Origin: Brassica napus
Lineage: Eukaryota > Streptophyta > Magnoliopsida > Brassicales > Brassicaceae
Length of the DNA stretch: 64,000 nt
Reading direction: 5' to 3'
NCBI RefSeq assembly: GCF_020379485.1
Contig: NC_063452.1
Span: 57,495,338 to 57,559,337 of the forward strand
The notes below the pieces were generated by a model that saw nothing but the letters and a program-made list of their open reading frames with translations, did not search any database and had not been told where the DNA came from. A program made the position numbers and the translations under genes. Shown here one piece after another: positions 11,144 through 22,920 of this stretch. Each line of letters opens with the position of its first letter. The stretch's first letter is position 1.

Positions 11144-13378
11144 AACAGCCATTACACTTTCGTCCAATCTCATGTCTTAATACGGTCTATAAAATGATTG
11201 CTAAGCTACTGGCGTCAAGGCTAAAGGAGATTCTTCCCCTCATGATCTCCAAGTCCCAATCTGCTTTTCTCCCTGGTCGCCTATTGGCTGAAAATGTGCT
11301 TCTTGCGACTGACCTGGTGAATGGCTATAACAACCAGAACAAATCCCACAGAGGAATGTTGAAGGTAGACATGTGGAAAGCTTTTGATTCGGTTAAATGG
11401 GATTTCATCTTGGCCTCGCTTAGAGCACTTGCAATCCCGGAGAGCTATATCAATCTCATCTCGCAATGCCTAACGACTGCGTCCTTCTCTGTCTCGGTTA
11501 ATGGCGCCACCGGTGGCTTCTTCAAGAGCTCTAGAGGTATTAGACAAGGGGACCCTTTGTCCCCTTACCTCTTTGTGCTATCTATGGAGTGTTTCTCGAG
11601 ATTTCTCCTTTCGAGATATGAGGAGGGTAACATAGGTTATCACCCAAGAAAAGAGAACTTAAAGATCTCTCATTTAATATTTGCGGATGATGTGATGATC
11701 TTTTTTGACGGTAGAAGCAGTAGCTTACATGGAATTTCAGAATGCCTTGATGATTTCGCCGCATGGTCTGGTCTATTTATGAACACAACGAAGACTGAAT
11801 TATTCACTACGAGGATTGACCATACCGAATCCCAAACTATTGTCAGCTATGGATTCCCTATTGGTAACCTCCCCATCAGATATCTTGGTCTTCCCCTCAT
11901 GAGCTGTAAGTTGAAAATCTCAGAATATGCTCCACTTATGAACAAGGTCACTAAAAGCTTCCAAGCATGGTCAGTTAAGCTTCTCTCCTTCGTGGGCCGG
12001 CTTCAACTGCTAAAGATGACTATCTTTGGCTTGGTCAACTTCTGGGTCTCGGCTTTCATGTTACCGAAGGGGTGTATTGCGGCCATAGAATCTCCTTGCG
12101 CTCGATTCTTATGGTCTGGAAATATTTAGAAGAAGGGCATTGGGAAGATAGCTTGGACCACAGTGTGCTTACCAAAGCAAGAAGGTGGATTGGGTATTAG
12201 AAGCATCTACGTCTGGAATCAAGTCCTCAGGCTGAAGTTCATCTGGCTCCTGCTCTCTAACTCCCCCTCATTATGGACAGAATGGCATAAGAGTGTCCAT
12301 CTTACTGGTTACTCTTTATGGACAATTGAACCTTCTGCAACAGACTCTTGGGCTTGGAAAAGAATCCTGAAGCTGAGACCTTTAGCACTGCAATTCTGTA
12401 ATTCAGTGGTGGGGAACAGTGTCACCACAAGCTTCTGGTTTGACGTGTGGACTCCATTTGGTCAACTGATCAACCACTTAGGTGCTGGTGGCCCGAGAGC
12501 TCTACGTGTGAGGAAGGAGGAAATGGTGGCTGATGCGATCACTGGTTCATCCTGGTCATTACCACATCCAAGATCTGAACAAGAAGTGGAACTTCACTCT
12601 TACTTAACTACTTTAGCTCTTCTTTTACCCAATAATGTTGATGATGTTTATGAATGGAAGGCTGCTGGCTATCCTTTGAATGTGTTTAATTCTCAGGCTA
12701 CTTGGGAGGTCTTGCGACCAAGACAAGTGACTCAAGTTTGGCATGACATTGTGTGGTTCAAAGGCGCAGTCCCGAAGCATGCGTTCACGATGTGGGTGGC
12801 CAAGTATGATAGATTACCAACAAGAGCTAGACTAGCCTCATGGTGACTTGCGATTCCTATTGCTTGTTCCTTCTGTAACACAGTTCCTGAATCCAGAGAC
12901 CGCATGTTCCTCTCATGCCAGTATAGCTATAACGTATGGTCCCTCGTCTTCACCAAATGCAGCCCTCCACAACAGAGACTTGCAGACTGGGCAGAGCTCT
13001 TATCTTGGATTCGAGTTACACGTTCTAGGAGAAATCTTCTGCTTCAGAAATTGGCTTCTCAAAGGGTCGTGTTCCACCTATGGAAGCAGAAAAATAACTT
13101 GATTCATAACAATGTCTCTCTGCCTGCTGCTACGTATTCAGGGCCATAGACAGGGAACTGAGGAACATCATCTTCTCTAGAGGGTCGAATAAACTATTTA
13201 GTTCACTTATGGTTCTTTGGACACGATATGTGCTTAATATGTCCATCGTTTTGGATGTTGTTGATCCATCCTGTTTTTTGCTTTCTTTTTGCCAAGATGT
13301 GTCAAACTAATCTTGCTTCTGCAAAATCTACTTTCATGATATTTGCAGTTTAGCCAAAAAAAAAACAGCCATTACACT
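11144..13378 (+). mobile_element. 5'-truncated LINE (L1-like) with perfect 15-bp TSD
   Basis: AACAGCCATTACACT is found at 11144-11158 and again at 13364-13378, an exact target-site duplication. The insert ends in a poly-A tract at about 13356-13363, as expected for target-primed reverse transcription. It starts inside the reverse transcriptase domain, so the endonuclease and first ORF are missing. The RT palm motif FADDVMIF and the upstream block IRQGDPLSPYLF are present, followed by the C-terminal zinc-binding RVT domain (CSFCNTVPESRDRMFLSCQ). Confidence 0.95.
11158..13250 (+). pseudogene. LINE reverse transcriptase, interrupted
   Basis: The reading frame FRPISCLNTVYKMIAKLLAS starts at the truncation point. 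It continues as RT through 12126, where a TAG stop interrupts it. It resumes in the same frame to an in-frame TGA at 12844, again continues in frame through the zinc-binding RVT domain, and loses frame near 13140 (the downstream RAIDRELRNIIFSR block is in another frame). Two stops and a frameshift make this copy inactive. RT residues ADD in FADDV are intact. The family normally has an endonuclease domain upstream, absent here. Confidence 0.9.
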
Positions 13379-14042
13379 GCACACGTACGCTTAGCAATGT
13401 ATATACTACATACCCGATTGTCTAAGGCTTTGTTTTACTCATTTAGAGTTTTGTATTTGTTTTTTTAGCTCACCTAATTGTCATCAATTAGTTCCATAAA
13501 AAAAACACATTTATATTCGTATCAAAGTGCTTAAACTTGATTTAAGCTTAAAGTACTAGTTTCTTACATTAAATATCGTACTAAAACATTGCTTAATGAA
13601 ACAAATAGGATTTCAAAATAAAGGCGGAGAAAAAGGAAAAAAAATCAAAATTGTATTAGCAAACATAAGAAAAATAATCAAAATTGCGTACTTGCATTAA
13701 TAAAAACGTGGGCTTTGATTGATTAACATTTTGTAAATTGTAATTGCTGAGTAGTGTTGCGAATTTAATAGTTAAAAAGATGATAACACTATTAAAACCA
13801 ATCTTGATTAAAACCTTACAACGCGAAGTTGAAAGGTATCTAATAGTTTGACAAAAAGAAAGGTACAAGCATATGGAATATTTCTAGCCCCTTTTCGAAT
13901 ACTATACTTATGTCTTTCTGAAACAGAAAATGTAACAGAGGATATAATGATGTGGAGGAGGAAAGACGATGCTTTCAAACCAATATTTAAAACTAAAAAC
14001 ATTCGAAACTATATTTGAACAACATCGAATAAAGTGGCATGG
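13379..14042. other. Intergenic, no feature recognised
   Basis: AT-rich stretch between the LINE and the copia LTR remnant. Short reading frames are chance ORFs without recognisable motifs. Confidence 0.3.
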
Positions 14043-15540
14043 TGCTATTAGAGTTAACCGGAATTGTATCGTTGGTTTAGTATAAACCGTGTAAGTAAAC
14101 CGGTTACTCTGTAACATGTAAACAGAGTAACGAACCCTGTAACTTAATAACCTAATTATTTTTCACTTTTTTTTTTTGGTAAAAATGTTAAGATTTATTA
14201 CCAGTTTTCAATTTTTTACAGAAGATTACTGAGACAAACAAGAAACAAAACAGAAGAACAGAAAACAAATCTAAACACAAACTTCAACCTAACTTAGCAA
14301 GAACTGACCCTAAGTTGAGCATCATAAGCAAAAGTATACATGAAAATCTGAACATTCGCTTGCCACAAAATGAAATCCGCAGTGATAGCGAAAGCTGAAC
14401 CCGGTAGAATTCGGCTTTGCCCGATGATCAGCTCTTTAAGATCGGATTTTTCAAGAACAGCTTACGACGACATCAAGACTTGTAACCTTCACGGACCGAC
14501 ACCTTCACACCAGACCAAGAACACTTGCCGAGACCAGGTCGAGCTTTATCCGGAAAGGAGCCGCCAAAGCCGCCACAAACCACCGCACCTGCACCAAAAA
14601 GACTGAGACAACAAGCACCACTTTAAGTCAAAGCGGTCAGGAAGCAGCCTTAGATCAAGCCCCTGAAACTCGCAGACCCAGCACGCGCCGCCACCGAGCA
14701 GAGCAACCGTGGTTGACAAATCCAACTAATCGCCTCCTCGCACGCGCCGCCGTTACGGAGAACCCGCAACGGATCTATCCGATTAGGAACCGATGGCAAC
14801 TCCAGACGAGCCCCAGAGAGAAGGTCTGACCGGCCTAACAAGACAAAACCAGAGACCACCGAAAAAGCAAGAGGAACACCGCACCTCCGCCTCCCATAGG
14901 AACCAACACGGCCTTCAGCCTAGTGAGACCGCTCACCCGCACCGAGAAGGAAAACAGAGGAGGCAGAAGAGAGAAATACTCCACTCCGATATCCAGATCT
15001 GACGCCAGATCTGAACCGCTACCACCATTGTTCTCCAAGAGACAACCTTCCATCCACTCTACCACCACGATTCTCCAGCGATCCGAAGTCAAAACGCCAG
15101 ATCTGTCCGCGGAAGCGCAAGACTCAGAGCTCCAAGAAAGGAACCGAGGAAGAAGAGGGAGAGGGGAGGCGAGGAGGAAGAGAGACAACGGAAAGGAGGG
15201 GCGACCGACGGCGGAGGAGAAGGAGGCCGCCGGCCACCCTAAGCAAGGTGATTAGGGTTTTTGTTTGTGAGGATTGAGAGAAGAGAGAGAGAGAGAGAAT
15301 TCTATTTTTTTTTCACTTTCATCTCATCTTCTTCAATTCTTCTAACATGGTATCACCGTATCAGAGAGCTGAGCTCAAACTCAGTTCTCGATCTTCATTT
15401 TCCGCATTACTTATCTTAGATCACGTGTTTCCTAAGCTCTACTTTGATCATTTCATCACAACTGAGCTCTAAAATGGTTATTCTTCGACGTTCTTCAGGA
15501 CGTGGCATTAAACCACAAAACAATTCCGGTTAACTTTAAT
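14043..15540 (+). mobile_element. Copia-type LTR and leader remnant, split by a retroposon
   Basis: At 15347 the sequence TGGTATCA follows a CA-ending, CT-rich stretch (TTCTTCAATTCTTCTAACA). This is the usual arrangement of a Ty1/copia 5' LTR end and an initiator-Met tRNA primer-binding site (canonical TGGTATCAGAGC; here it is disturbed by an insertion). The upstream LTR part is at about 14043-14169 (AGTTAACCGG, AAACCGGTTACTCTG) and the rest at 15320-15346. After the primer-binding site only a short leader survives, with no gag or pol. The 5' LTR boundary is approximate. Confidence 0.5.
14159..15319 (-). mobile_element. LINE-like non-autonomous retroposon, about 1.14 kb
   Basis: The insert is 14170-15308, flanked by TTTTTCACTTT at 14159-14169 and 15309-15319. 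On the minus strand it starts with a CT-rich leader (TCTCTCTTCTCTCAATCC, then AAACCCTAATCACC). It passes through a very GC-rich section (14600-15250, with CCGGCGG blocks) and ends with CTTAACATTTTTACC and poly-A, a 3' end common in plant LINEs. The longest open frame on that strand (14835-15188, 117 codons) has no motif I recognise and I do not call it a gene. It could be a deletion derivative of a LINE or a Sadhu-type retroposon. Confidence 0.65.
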
Positions 15541-15836
15541 AGGTGCAAAGGAGTTTGGTTTGCACATATGATATACCTAAGTTTCCCTTATGCATATAGC
15601 TTGTGAGGCATAGTTACTTATCAGCAGGAAATAACAAGCTCAAATGAATTACATGTTTAGTTGGAATGCGACTTTCGACAAGAATCACGTTTGAAGAAGA
15701 CCTCCAAGCTTGGTTTGCCACATCTCTTTGTCGTGTTAAAATCTTTGCTTTTTTTTTTCTATCGTGTTAAAATCTTTGCTACTGGTATATTCAAACTGCA
15801 TTTGATGTAAATATGATTTTAACTGATCTAACATAG
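15541..15836. other. Intergenic, no feature recognised
   Basis: Unique-looking DNA with a short direct repeat (ATCGTGTTAAAATCTTTGCT-like phrase at about 15730 and 15762). No gene was seen. Confidence 0.3.
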
Positions 15837-16020
15837 TTTTTTTTTTTTGTTTTTTTTATAACTATGGTATCTGGGTAACCACATTCCCAACTATCCCCCC
15901 GAAAGGGGTCCAGCGCCCCAACGGAAGGGATGTTAAATCCGTTGTGGCCAAGGCTCGAATCCGGATGGCGGGCAGTACAGTTGTACCTCATTTACGACCA
16001 AGCTACGAGCGCTTGGTTAA
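15837..16020 (-). mobile_element. tRNA-derived SINE 2
   Basis: On the minus strand the 5' region reads ACCAAGCGCTCGTAGCTTGG with an A-box-like TAGCTTGGTCGTAAATG and a B box GGATTCGAGCC. The body ends in a poly-A tail (poly-T at 15837-15848 on the plus strand). It differs from the SINE at 6.2 kb, so it belongs to a second family. I could not find a convincing target-site duplication, so it is probably older. Confidence 0.75.
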
Positions 16021-17395
16021 AAAAATTTAAAAAACTAAGTTGACTGTTACTGTGAGTCATCAAGTAGACTGTAGACAATGACAAAACAAGTTATAATCAT
16101 ATTGTTTCTTACAAGTACAAACCGATGAAATCATGTCAGTTTGAAATTAATATTTGGTTCCTTTTAGATAAATTTGTCAATAATTGTATTTTTCATGGAT
16201 TATTGGAATATAATTATTATAACCATGTCTTGTCGGCCCATGAAAGTGATTCATCGAAGCAGCTCGCCATCATTTCCCTTATCTATGTGATTATTACATC
16301 AAATCATGACAATCTTAGTTAGCTTTAATGTGTTGGTTATTCAGAAAGAAAATACAATTGCTCGAAAAGTTGTACAGCATCCAAGACGATGATATTATAA
16401 ATGTAAATGGTGCTACGAATTGAACTATAAATCATCACAAATTATATCTGACATTTGAAAAATTAAATCCCCATATTAACAGAGAAACATTTAAAAATTG
16501 TAACCAGTAGATTGTAATCATTATAAAAGAGCATAGCTGAGTTGTCATTTAATGAAAATGTCAATTAATCTTACGTGTCAACTTAAGAATCAATTGAAAA
16601 AATGTTGGTCTAAATTCTAATTACTGTGGTACATTATATTAATCCAAAATATAAGAAGTGTGTATTATTTCTTTAAATAAAAGCTACAGAACTACCTAAT
16701 ATGATTAACATATATACGTTAATTAATGATTATGAATAATAAATATTTGATAACAATTTTTGCATCCTTCCTCTTTTTTTTTTTAATTTTCTATTATTAT
16801 AATAAATTAAACAATCACATTAACCATATGATAAAAATTAGATTTTTTATTATATGTTATATTTTGAATTTTTTAAAACGACTTTACATTACAAAAAAAT
16901 TAAAAAATTCCTTTGAAAATTTTGTGATCAATGATTTTTTTGGTTATAACAAGATACAAACGATCATACAATCCGATTAATATGATTTTTTTTAATAAAT
17001 ATTCATATTAAATATATATATATAGTTTAAATTAAACTATGTACCATTTAAAAACAAATTATGTTAATTTTGAAATTTTCATTGAAAGAGTATTGAGACC
17101 TTAATATTTTAATTTTGAAATTTGCATTAAAAAATACCACATCAAAAAAATTGAGATTAATGGTTTAAATTTTTTGTTATATCAAATATACAAATGTTAA
17201 TAAAACCATATGAGTAGGAAGTCTCAATAATAAATATTTATATTTATATTAAAATATACTATATATTTATGTCAATATCTTTGAAAATATAATTATATAC
17301 CATATAAAATAAATAAAATGATTATTTTGATTTATTTACCACATATATATTGTAAATAAACAAGAGGTATTGTTTGATTTATGTGATTATTATAA
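16021..17395. other. Very AT-rich intergenic
   Basis: Extremely AT-rich DNA, especially 16600-17395. Low-complexity open frames here reflect composition, not coding. Confidence 0.35.
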
Positions 17396-18524
17396 TCTCC
17401 TATATATTAATTGAAACAATTAATTACTCTAGAAAGTGTAAGATTTTATTAATTAATATTGTTCAAAATTCTTACAAGAGATCGATACAACTAAGATTTA
17501 GTTAGAAGTTATTGAAATCACCTAGCGAGAACATGGATGGCACAACAAAAAATTTTTCCTTACCTTAACCCCTTTCTATTCGTCACAACACCGATAAAAA
17601 ATATTTGGAAGTGTCGATTAACAATCTGAAATGGTAACATTTTTTTAAGTTTGTACATTGTTTTTCTTAAATAGACCTAGAACAGTTTTTAATGATTCAC
17701 TAAATGAGCCACATATATAGTAAAATATGTTTTGGTTTAAAAATTGTTGCATACCCAAAAACAATATAAACCATCATAATTTTCGTTTAAAATTTTGTCA
17801 CAATAAAAATATAGGGTGGGGAAAAAAATCCGAATAAAAAAAACCGAACCAAGGCCGATCCAAAAATTAGTAATGAACTTTAACCAAAATTGGTTTGATT
17901 TCTGAATGAGTTCAAAATTTTGGTATCTAGATAACCGAAACCGAACCCGATCCATATCTAAATATTTTAGGTATCCGAATATATCCGAACAAAATGTATA
18001 TACTTATATTAATTATTTTTAAATTTAATATATAAAAGAATATACAAAATATATAAGAAGTTTTCAAGTTGTCCAAAATACTTGGAAATATATACAAATA
18101 GTTGTAAGTAGATGTTTTAAAATAGCTAAACGATACTTATAATACCTAAAATGCTTCAAATATCTTGAATTCCTATCCAAATATTTAAGCTAAACGATTT
18201 TTATGTTAAGTTTAAGTATTTTGGCATACATTATTCAATTTATATGTTATATATTATTTTTATTTTTTAAATTTTGAAAAATTTAAAGTATATGAACTTT
18301 AATTTTTTTCAAAAATTAAATAGGTTATCAGAACCCAAACCCGCAATGATTCGAATCGAACCAAACCCTCAAGGATCCAAATCAGACCAAATGGTACTCG
18401 GATATCCATCTTTAATCAAATGTAGAAAGGTTATTGATAACAAAAATATATATTGTTTATAATATGTAAGTACAATATATTTTTAAAAACATTCACCCCG
18501 TGCAATACGGAGATTATCATCTGG
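17396..18524 (+). mobile_element. Probable degenerate Helitron 2
   Basis: The 3' end carries CCGTGCAATACGG (4-bp stem with neighbouring C/G) then AGATTATCATCTGG before a host T at 18525, consistent with a CTRR Helitron end. A matching TC start preceded by A is TCTCCTATATATTAATTG at 17396. The interior (17815-18420) contains phrases such as CCGAACC and GGATATCC that recur in other Brassica repeats, perhaps a nested DNA element. The 5' end is the weak part of this call. Confidence 0.5.
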
Positions 18525-19739
18525 TAACTAAAATACTATGGAAGGTTGTTCTATAAGATTTTTTTTTTTTTTTTAAGATTAAAACGGTCTAACAGTTGAT
18601 TAGTTATATTGCTCTTCCATTTTTTGTACGTTAAGAAACTCATGATCATTGTCTTTGACTTCTTGGGATGTTTCGGACATCTCAATTTGTCTTAAACAGT
18701 TAAATCATGTGTTTAATGCGTTCGGGATTCACCTATTTATTCAAATAATATTTTCAAAGAATCTCCATATAATTTTCTTAAAACCGTTTATCCAAATGAA
18801 GTAAAACGGGGGATTGTTTAATAATAATATTTTTTTCAACTACCATATTACATGTCATTTACTTTTAGCCAAAAAAAAAACTACCATATTACAATGTTTT
18901 AGTTTCACTCCATTTGTATGTTTTGGAAGATTATTTTTTCAAGCTAACAAAACTATACATGAATCCTACGATCATTCCTAGTATATAGCTCATTTTTTAA
19001 AAAATTGATACATGCGTAAATATTTGATTTTACATTATCTGGTCCCAAGCAAGCAGGTAAACTAAGCGTGCTTAGTGAGCATTTTCCTTTTGTGCAAAAG
19101 CTCAGTGTTGCATAGACAATTGAATGTTTTCTTTTTCATATTCTTTTTCCTTTTAGCTTTTCCCAGGTAAGTGATAGAAACTTTGTCTCCTCGTTGAAAC
19201 ATGAAACCTGCTCTAACATTCATCTTTCTTCTAACAAAAAAAAAAAGCATGTCAAGGCTTTGCTTAAAACCCCGGGAACCCGCCGGATAGATCCAAAGGT
19301 TTGGAAAACGGTCCCCCTTTTGGAAAATAGCAACTCATCATACAGGAATGATGACACATCCCTCTCCTTCTTTCTTTCTTCCACTCTTTTGTCTCATTTC
19401 TTGTATGAACATCCATAAAACCTGTCTTTATATGTTGCTACATCGCTCTCTTGCCGATCTGTTCCTCCTCGTTCAGTCCTTTTACTTCTCCACACTCTCT
19501 CCACAAAAATTCAAAAAGACTTTTGCAGAGATGATGCTCTTTTAACAATGAGAATGGAAACGGTACAAGTTTTGAAACATCTGCATTGTGATAAATCTAC
19601 AAGAACTAAATAATTTGAATACAGAAGGCGACAAAGACCAGCACTACGATTGGTTTGTGGTTGTGGTCCTGTATCAATAATCAGAAGAAAAAACAAAGAC
19701 TTTAGAAACTACCCTTAAGTTATCTTCTGCTCTGCCGAA
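18525..19739. other. Intergenic, no feature recognised
   Basis: No gene recognised. A GC-richer patch at 19265-19320 (CCCCGGGAACCCGCCGG) and a pyrimidine-rich stretch at 19365-19500 stand out, but no ORF or repeat end could be assigned. Confidence 0.3.
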
Positions 19740-20186
19740 TCAGATTTGGTATCTAAATCTCAAAGGCCCATGACCATATACAAAAGGCTTGATTGATTCT
19801 CTACAACAGAAGTGAGGCTTCTTCCATTTTGATACCCTAAGCACTTGGCAATGTGGAAAACAAGTATCTAATCCATAGGCAATACACTGGTAGAGAGAAA
19901 AAACTTTGAAATGGAAATAGAATCACAGACAGATCTTGTTACTAATGATCAGAACACTCATGGGCATCCAATGTAGATCCAAGAAGCAGAATATGAAAAT
20001 TTTGAAAAATAAAAGAACCAGAGTAGCTTAAAATTATTTTGCCAGTGCACCAAGTTGATGAAGACACTAAACTGGTGAATGGTGATGATACAAAAGGGAA
20101 CAGTAGGAAACTCTCTTGCCAACTTCTTGTGAATCAAATGACCAGAAACAAAAAAGAACTTGGTGGATTGTAAACTAAAACTGGAG
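19740..20186 (-). other. Probable 3' UTR and flank of the PPR gene
   Basis: Downstream of the PPR stop codon, with no coding content. The actual poly-A site cannot be fixed from sequence alone. Confidence 0.35.
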
Positions 20187-22163
20187 CTAAGAAGAAGCAG
20201 CCAAAGGTTCCTCTACAGCAGATCCATCAGATTTCATGGAGTAGAAGAGTTCAAGAACATCTGGATCATTACGGATATAGTCTGGGCACAAAGAGAGTAG
20301 ATCCTGCGCCTCACTCTGCCTTGCAGACTTCATCATTGTTTCAAACACACGCAACACCACCGAGATAGATGGGAAATGATACGAGGTTATAGCCTTGAGA
20401 AAACTGTAAGCTTCGGAGCTTGTTCCAGTTTTCGAGAAGTAACTCATAAAAGGGTCAACGAAAGGAGGGAACCCATGATCTTTCATCATTGGTAGAAGAC
20501 TCAAAGCTTCTTCAAACCCACCCTCACTAGCAATCTTCTTCGTCAGCAGATTACGCACCAAACACTTGTACGTGCTATGAAGAGGTTTGACCTGATTCTG
20601 CTTTACTTGTGAACACAAAAGCTTGTACGCATCTCTTACCTGATTCTTGTTGCAGTAAGCATGAACCAGCTTCTCAAACGCATGATCAGCATTTGATACT
20701 ACCCCCTCTTTACCAACCATTTTCTCGAAACTCGCTAAAGCTTCCTTAAGATCTCCGGAGTCACAGTACCCTTCAACAAGAGAAGCCATTGCCTTATCAT
20801 CTAGGTTAGTCCCGGACGCCTCCATAAAGTCTACAAGCTCATCGGCTTCGTCTTTCTTTCCTTTACGACTAAGCTCTGATGCAATCACCCTCTGCAGATC
20901 GCTACTTGGGAGATATCCTCCTTTCTTCATTGCTTTCAACACCTCATTGCTCTCAGCAACCTTATCCACGCTTATTAGGGACTTTAACACAGACTTCATC
21001 ATACCATCCGTCAAAACGTTACCCTTTTTGGTATAAGCCTCCACAGCTCTCGAAAACAACTCCGTATCCAGAACCTTGGTGGTCACAATCTTCTTGAGCA
21101 ACAAAGATAAGCAGTGTGAGGTGGGTTTGTTACCATCACTCCCACCCTCCATTGCAATCTCGAACAAGTCAACAGCTTCCTCGATCAACTTACTCTGGCA
21201 AAACCTCGTCGAAACCGTAGCATAAGTCTCTATCTCCACCTCGTAACCAGCGCTCTTCATCTCTCCAACGACGTTCTGAAACCTATCTAAGAACTTCTCT
21301 CTCCCCAGAACCCTAGCCACAGCGTTATAAGTTTTCTCATCGTGCTTAAAGAGACCAGACTCGTCAACCCAACGGAAGAACAGCAGAGCCTTCCTAGGCT
21401 CCACGTCAAGATTCTCCACAATCATCTTAACCAAATCGCTCCCAAACTCAACGTTCAACTCTCTTATCTGCTTCTCCACGTCATCACTCCACTCTTCCTT
21501 CTCCACGACCTTACACACCTTAACGCAAACGCTCTCGGGAGAAGAATCATCATCCGACGGATCTAAAGGGAAGAGCTTTCTCAGCCTTATAAAGTCTTTC
21601 ACAAGCCCGTCTTTACGAAACTTGTCGCCGACTTTATCTCTAACGTTAGCGGACAAGCCGTGACCTTTCCTCTTCATGGAACTAACCAAACCCCAAAACT
21701 CGTCGACGAGCCCGTTCCCACCGAGGATACGAAGCATCATGTTGTAGCTTTTCGAGGTGGGGAAAGCCTCTTTGGCCCAATTGAAAAGCCTTTTAGCGAC
21801 ATCTGGGTTTGATTCGAGCTTTCTCAGAACTTTTAAAGCCAAGTCTTGGGTGAGGACGATGTGGCTAGACTCGAGCTCTTTCTTGATCTCGTCTTCGGAG
21901 CTCAATCTGGTGAAGATGTCGATCACGGTGGCTTCGGAAGCGGACTTCTCTCTTCTAACCGCGGGATCGGAGGAGAAGGTTCGAGTCGTGATTGGGGATC
22001 TTAAGCGAGAGAGATCTTGGCTTTGTTGCGGAGATCTGGGTTGGGAACGTGTGTGGAGGAGAGAAGAGATGGATCGGGTTGAAACGGAGGTTACCTGAAA
22101 GTGAGGAGAAGGGTAAGCACGGTGGATTCTGAGAAGCATCAATCGCCATTGTTGATATCTCAT
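20187..22163 (-). CDS. Mitochondrial-type pentatricopeptide repeat protein (At5g15980-like)
   Basis: A single intronless exon of 658 codons, typical of plant PPR genes. The N terminus (about residues 1-75) is rich in Arg and Ser with almost no acidic residues (RIHRAYPSPHF, STRSISSLLHTRSQPR), a likely mitochondrial targeting peptide; the mature part begins near SDPAVRREKS. From about residue 135 the protein is made of degenerate 35-residue helical repeats, for example KSYNMMLRILGGNGLVDEFW and KTYNAVARVLGREKFLDRFQ. It lacks E/E+ or DYW editing domains, so it is a P-class protein. Such proteins bind organellar RNA or associate with the ribosome; from memory the Arabidopsis orthologue has been found with mitoribosomes. 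The first Met (22163) was chosen; a Met at 22139 is possible. Confidence 0.9.
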   Translation of the reverse strand: MRYQQWRLMLLRIHRAYPSPHFQVTSVSTRSISSLLHTRSQPRSPQQSQDLSRLRSPITTRTFSSDPAVRREKSASEATVIDIFTRLSSEDEIKKELESSHIVLTQDLALKVLRKLESNPDVAKRLFNWAKEAFPTSKSYNMMLRILGGNGLVDEFWGLVSSMKRKGHGLSANVRDKVGDKFRKDGLVKDFIRLRKLFPLDPSDDDSSPESVCVKVCKVVEKEEWSDDVEKQIRELNVEFGSDLVKMIVENLDVEPRKALLFFRWVDESGLFKHDEKTYNAVARVLGREKFLDRFQNVVGEMKSAGYEVEIETYATVSTRFCQSKLIEEAVDLFEIAMEGGSDGNKPTSHCLSLLLKKIVTTKVLDTELFSRAVEAYTKKGNVLTDGMMKSVLKSLISVDKVAESNEVLKAMKKGGYLPSSDLQRVIASELSRKGKKDEADELVDFMEASGTNLDDKAMASLVEGYCDSGDLKEALASFEKMVGKEGVVSNADHAFEKLVHAYCNKNQVRDAYKLLCSQVKQNQVKPLHSTYKCLVRNLLTKKIASEGGFEEALSLLPMMKDHGFPPFVDPFMSYFSKTGTSSEAYSFLKAITSYHFPSISVVLRVFETMMKSARQSEAQDLLSLCPDYIRNDPDVLELFYSMKSDGSAVEEPLAASS

Positions 22164-22920
22164 ATTTGATTTGTATCTGTGGATCTCGAAAGGTTGATTC
22201 TTTCTGAGGAGGAACAGCGATTGAGAAGCTCTGAGAAATGTTTAGGGTTTTTGTGAGGATTTTGATTTTCGAGGCGAGAAAACACTGCTAGATGAGAGAG
22301 AAGGTTCTGTTTCGATGACGTGGAGGGAAAAAAACTTAGAATAACTCGGTTTTTGTGTGTTTTAATTAGATCAGTATTTGCTTCAGGCCTGATTGCTTCT
22401 GTATTTTTCTTGTTTGGATTAGGGATTACCTATTGGTTGACATTATTCTGTTTCTTTGTGCTTTTTACCCGATATCAATATAATTTTCTGAGTAGTTAAA
22501 TAAAAAGTATCAAGTTTTTTTTATTTTCTTGTCTTGGGTATTTTTAAGAATGTTTTCTCTAATCCAAGTACGGTTTCTGTAACTTTGGTTTATTATAATT
22601 TGATTTAACCAACATGCATGAGAAAACTCGATAAAAAAACATGAAAGGAGGGTACTATATAAGTATCAAGATTCAAGTGAATGAATAATGAAGATGAGAT
22701 ATTTTTGGAACTTTAAATTGTACATGTTTATTAGTGGGAAATAAATACATAAACATCCAAACATACAAACCTAAAGGGAGAAACATTAATTCAAATTTAA
22801 AAACACTAAACACAACAACAACAAGAACAACTATGACGCAGATGAGAATCAATACTAATTTTTATTTAAATCCAAATTTAAAAGATTATTATATAACATC
22901 CCACTTTGATTTCGAATCCG
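22164..22920. promoter_or_regulatory. Region between PPR promoter and KIN 3' end
   Basis: Positions 22164-22330 form the PPR 5' flank and contain AAACCCTAAAC-type telobox sequence on the minus strand (about 22240), common in promoters of genes for organelle and translation proteins. The rest is AT-rich and includes the KIN 3' UTR. No other gene was seen. Confidence 0.4.

Noticed and set aside
14835..15188. 117-codon minus-strand frame and overlapping plus-strand frames in the GC-rich retroposon
   Set aside because: High GC removes stop codons in several frames at once; no motif, and the segment lies inside a mobile element.
15950..15962. B-box-like GGATTCGAGCC suggesting a tRNA gene
   Set aside because: No cloverleaf can be drawn and a poly-A tail follows; it is the promoter box of a SINE. 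The same applies to the boxes near 6400 and 33615.
16726..16980. 84-codon Phe/Ile/Tyr/Asn-rich frame
   Set aside because: Composition follows the extreme AT content; no recognisable domain or homologous start.
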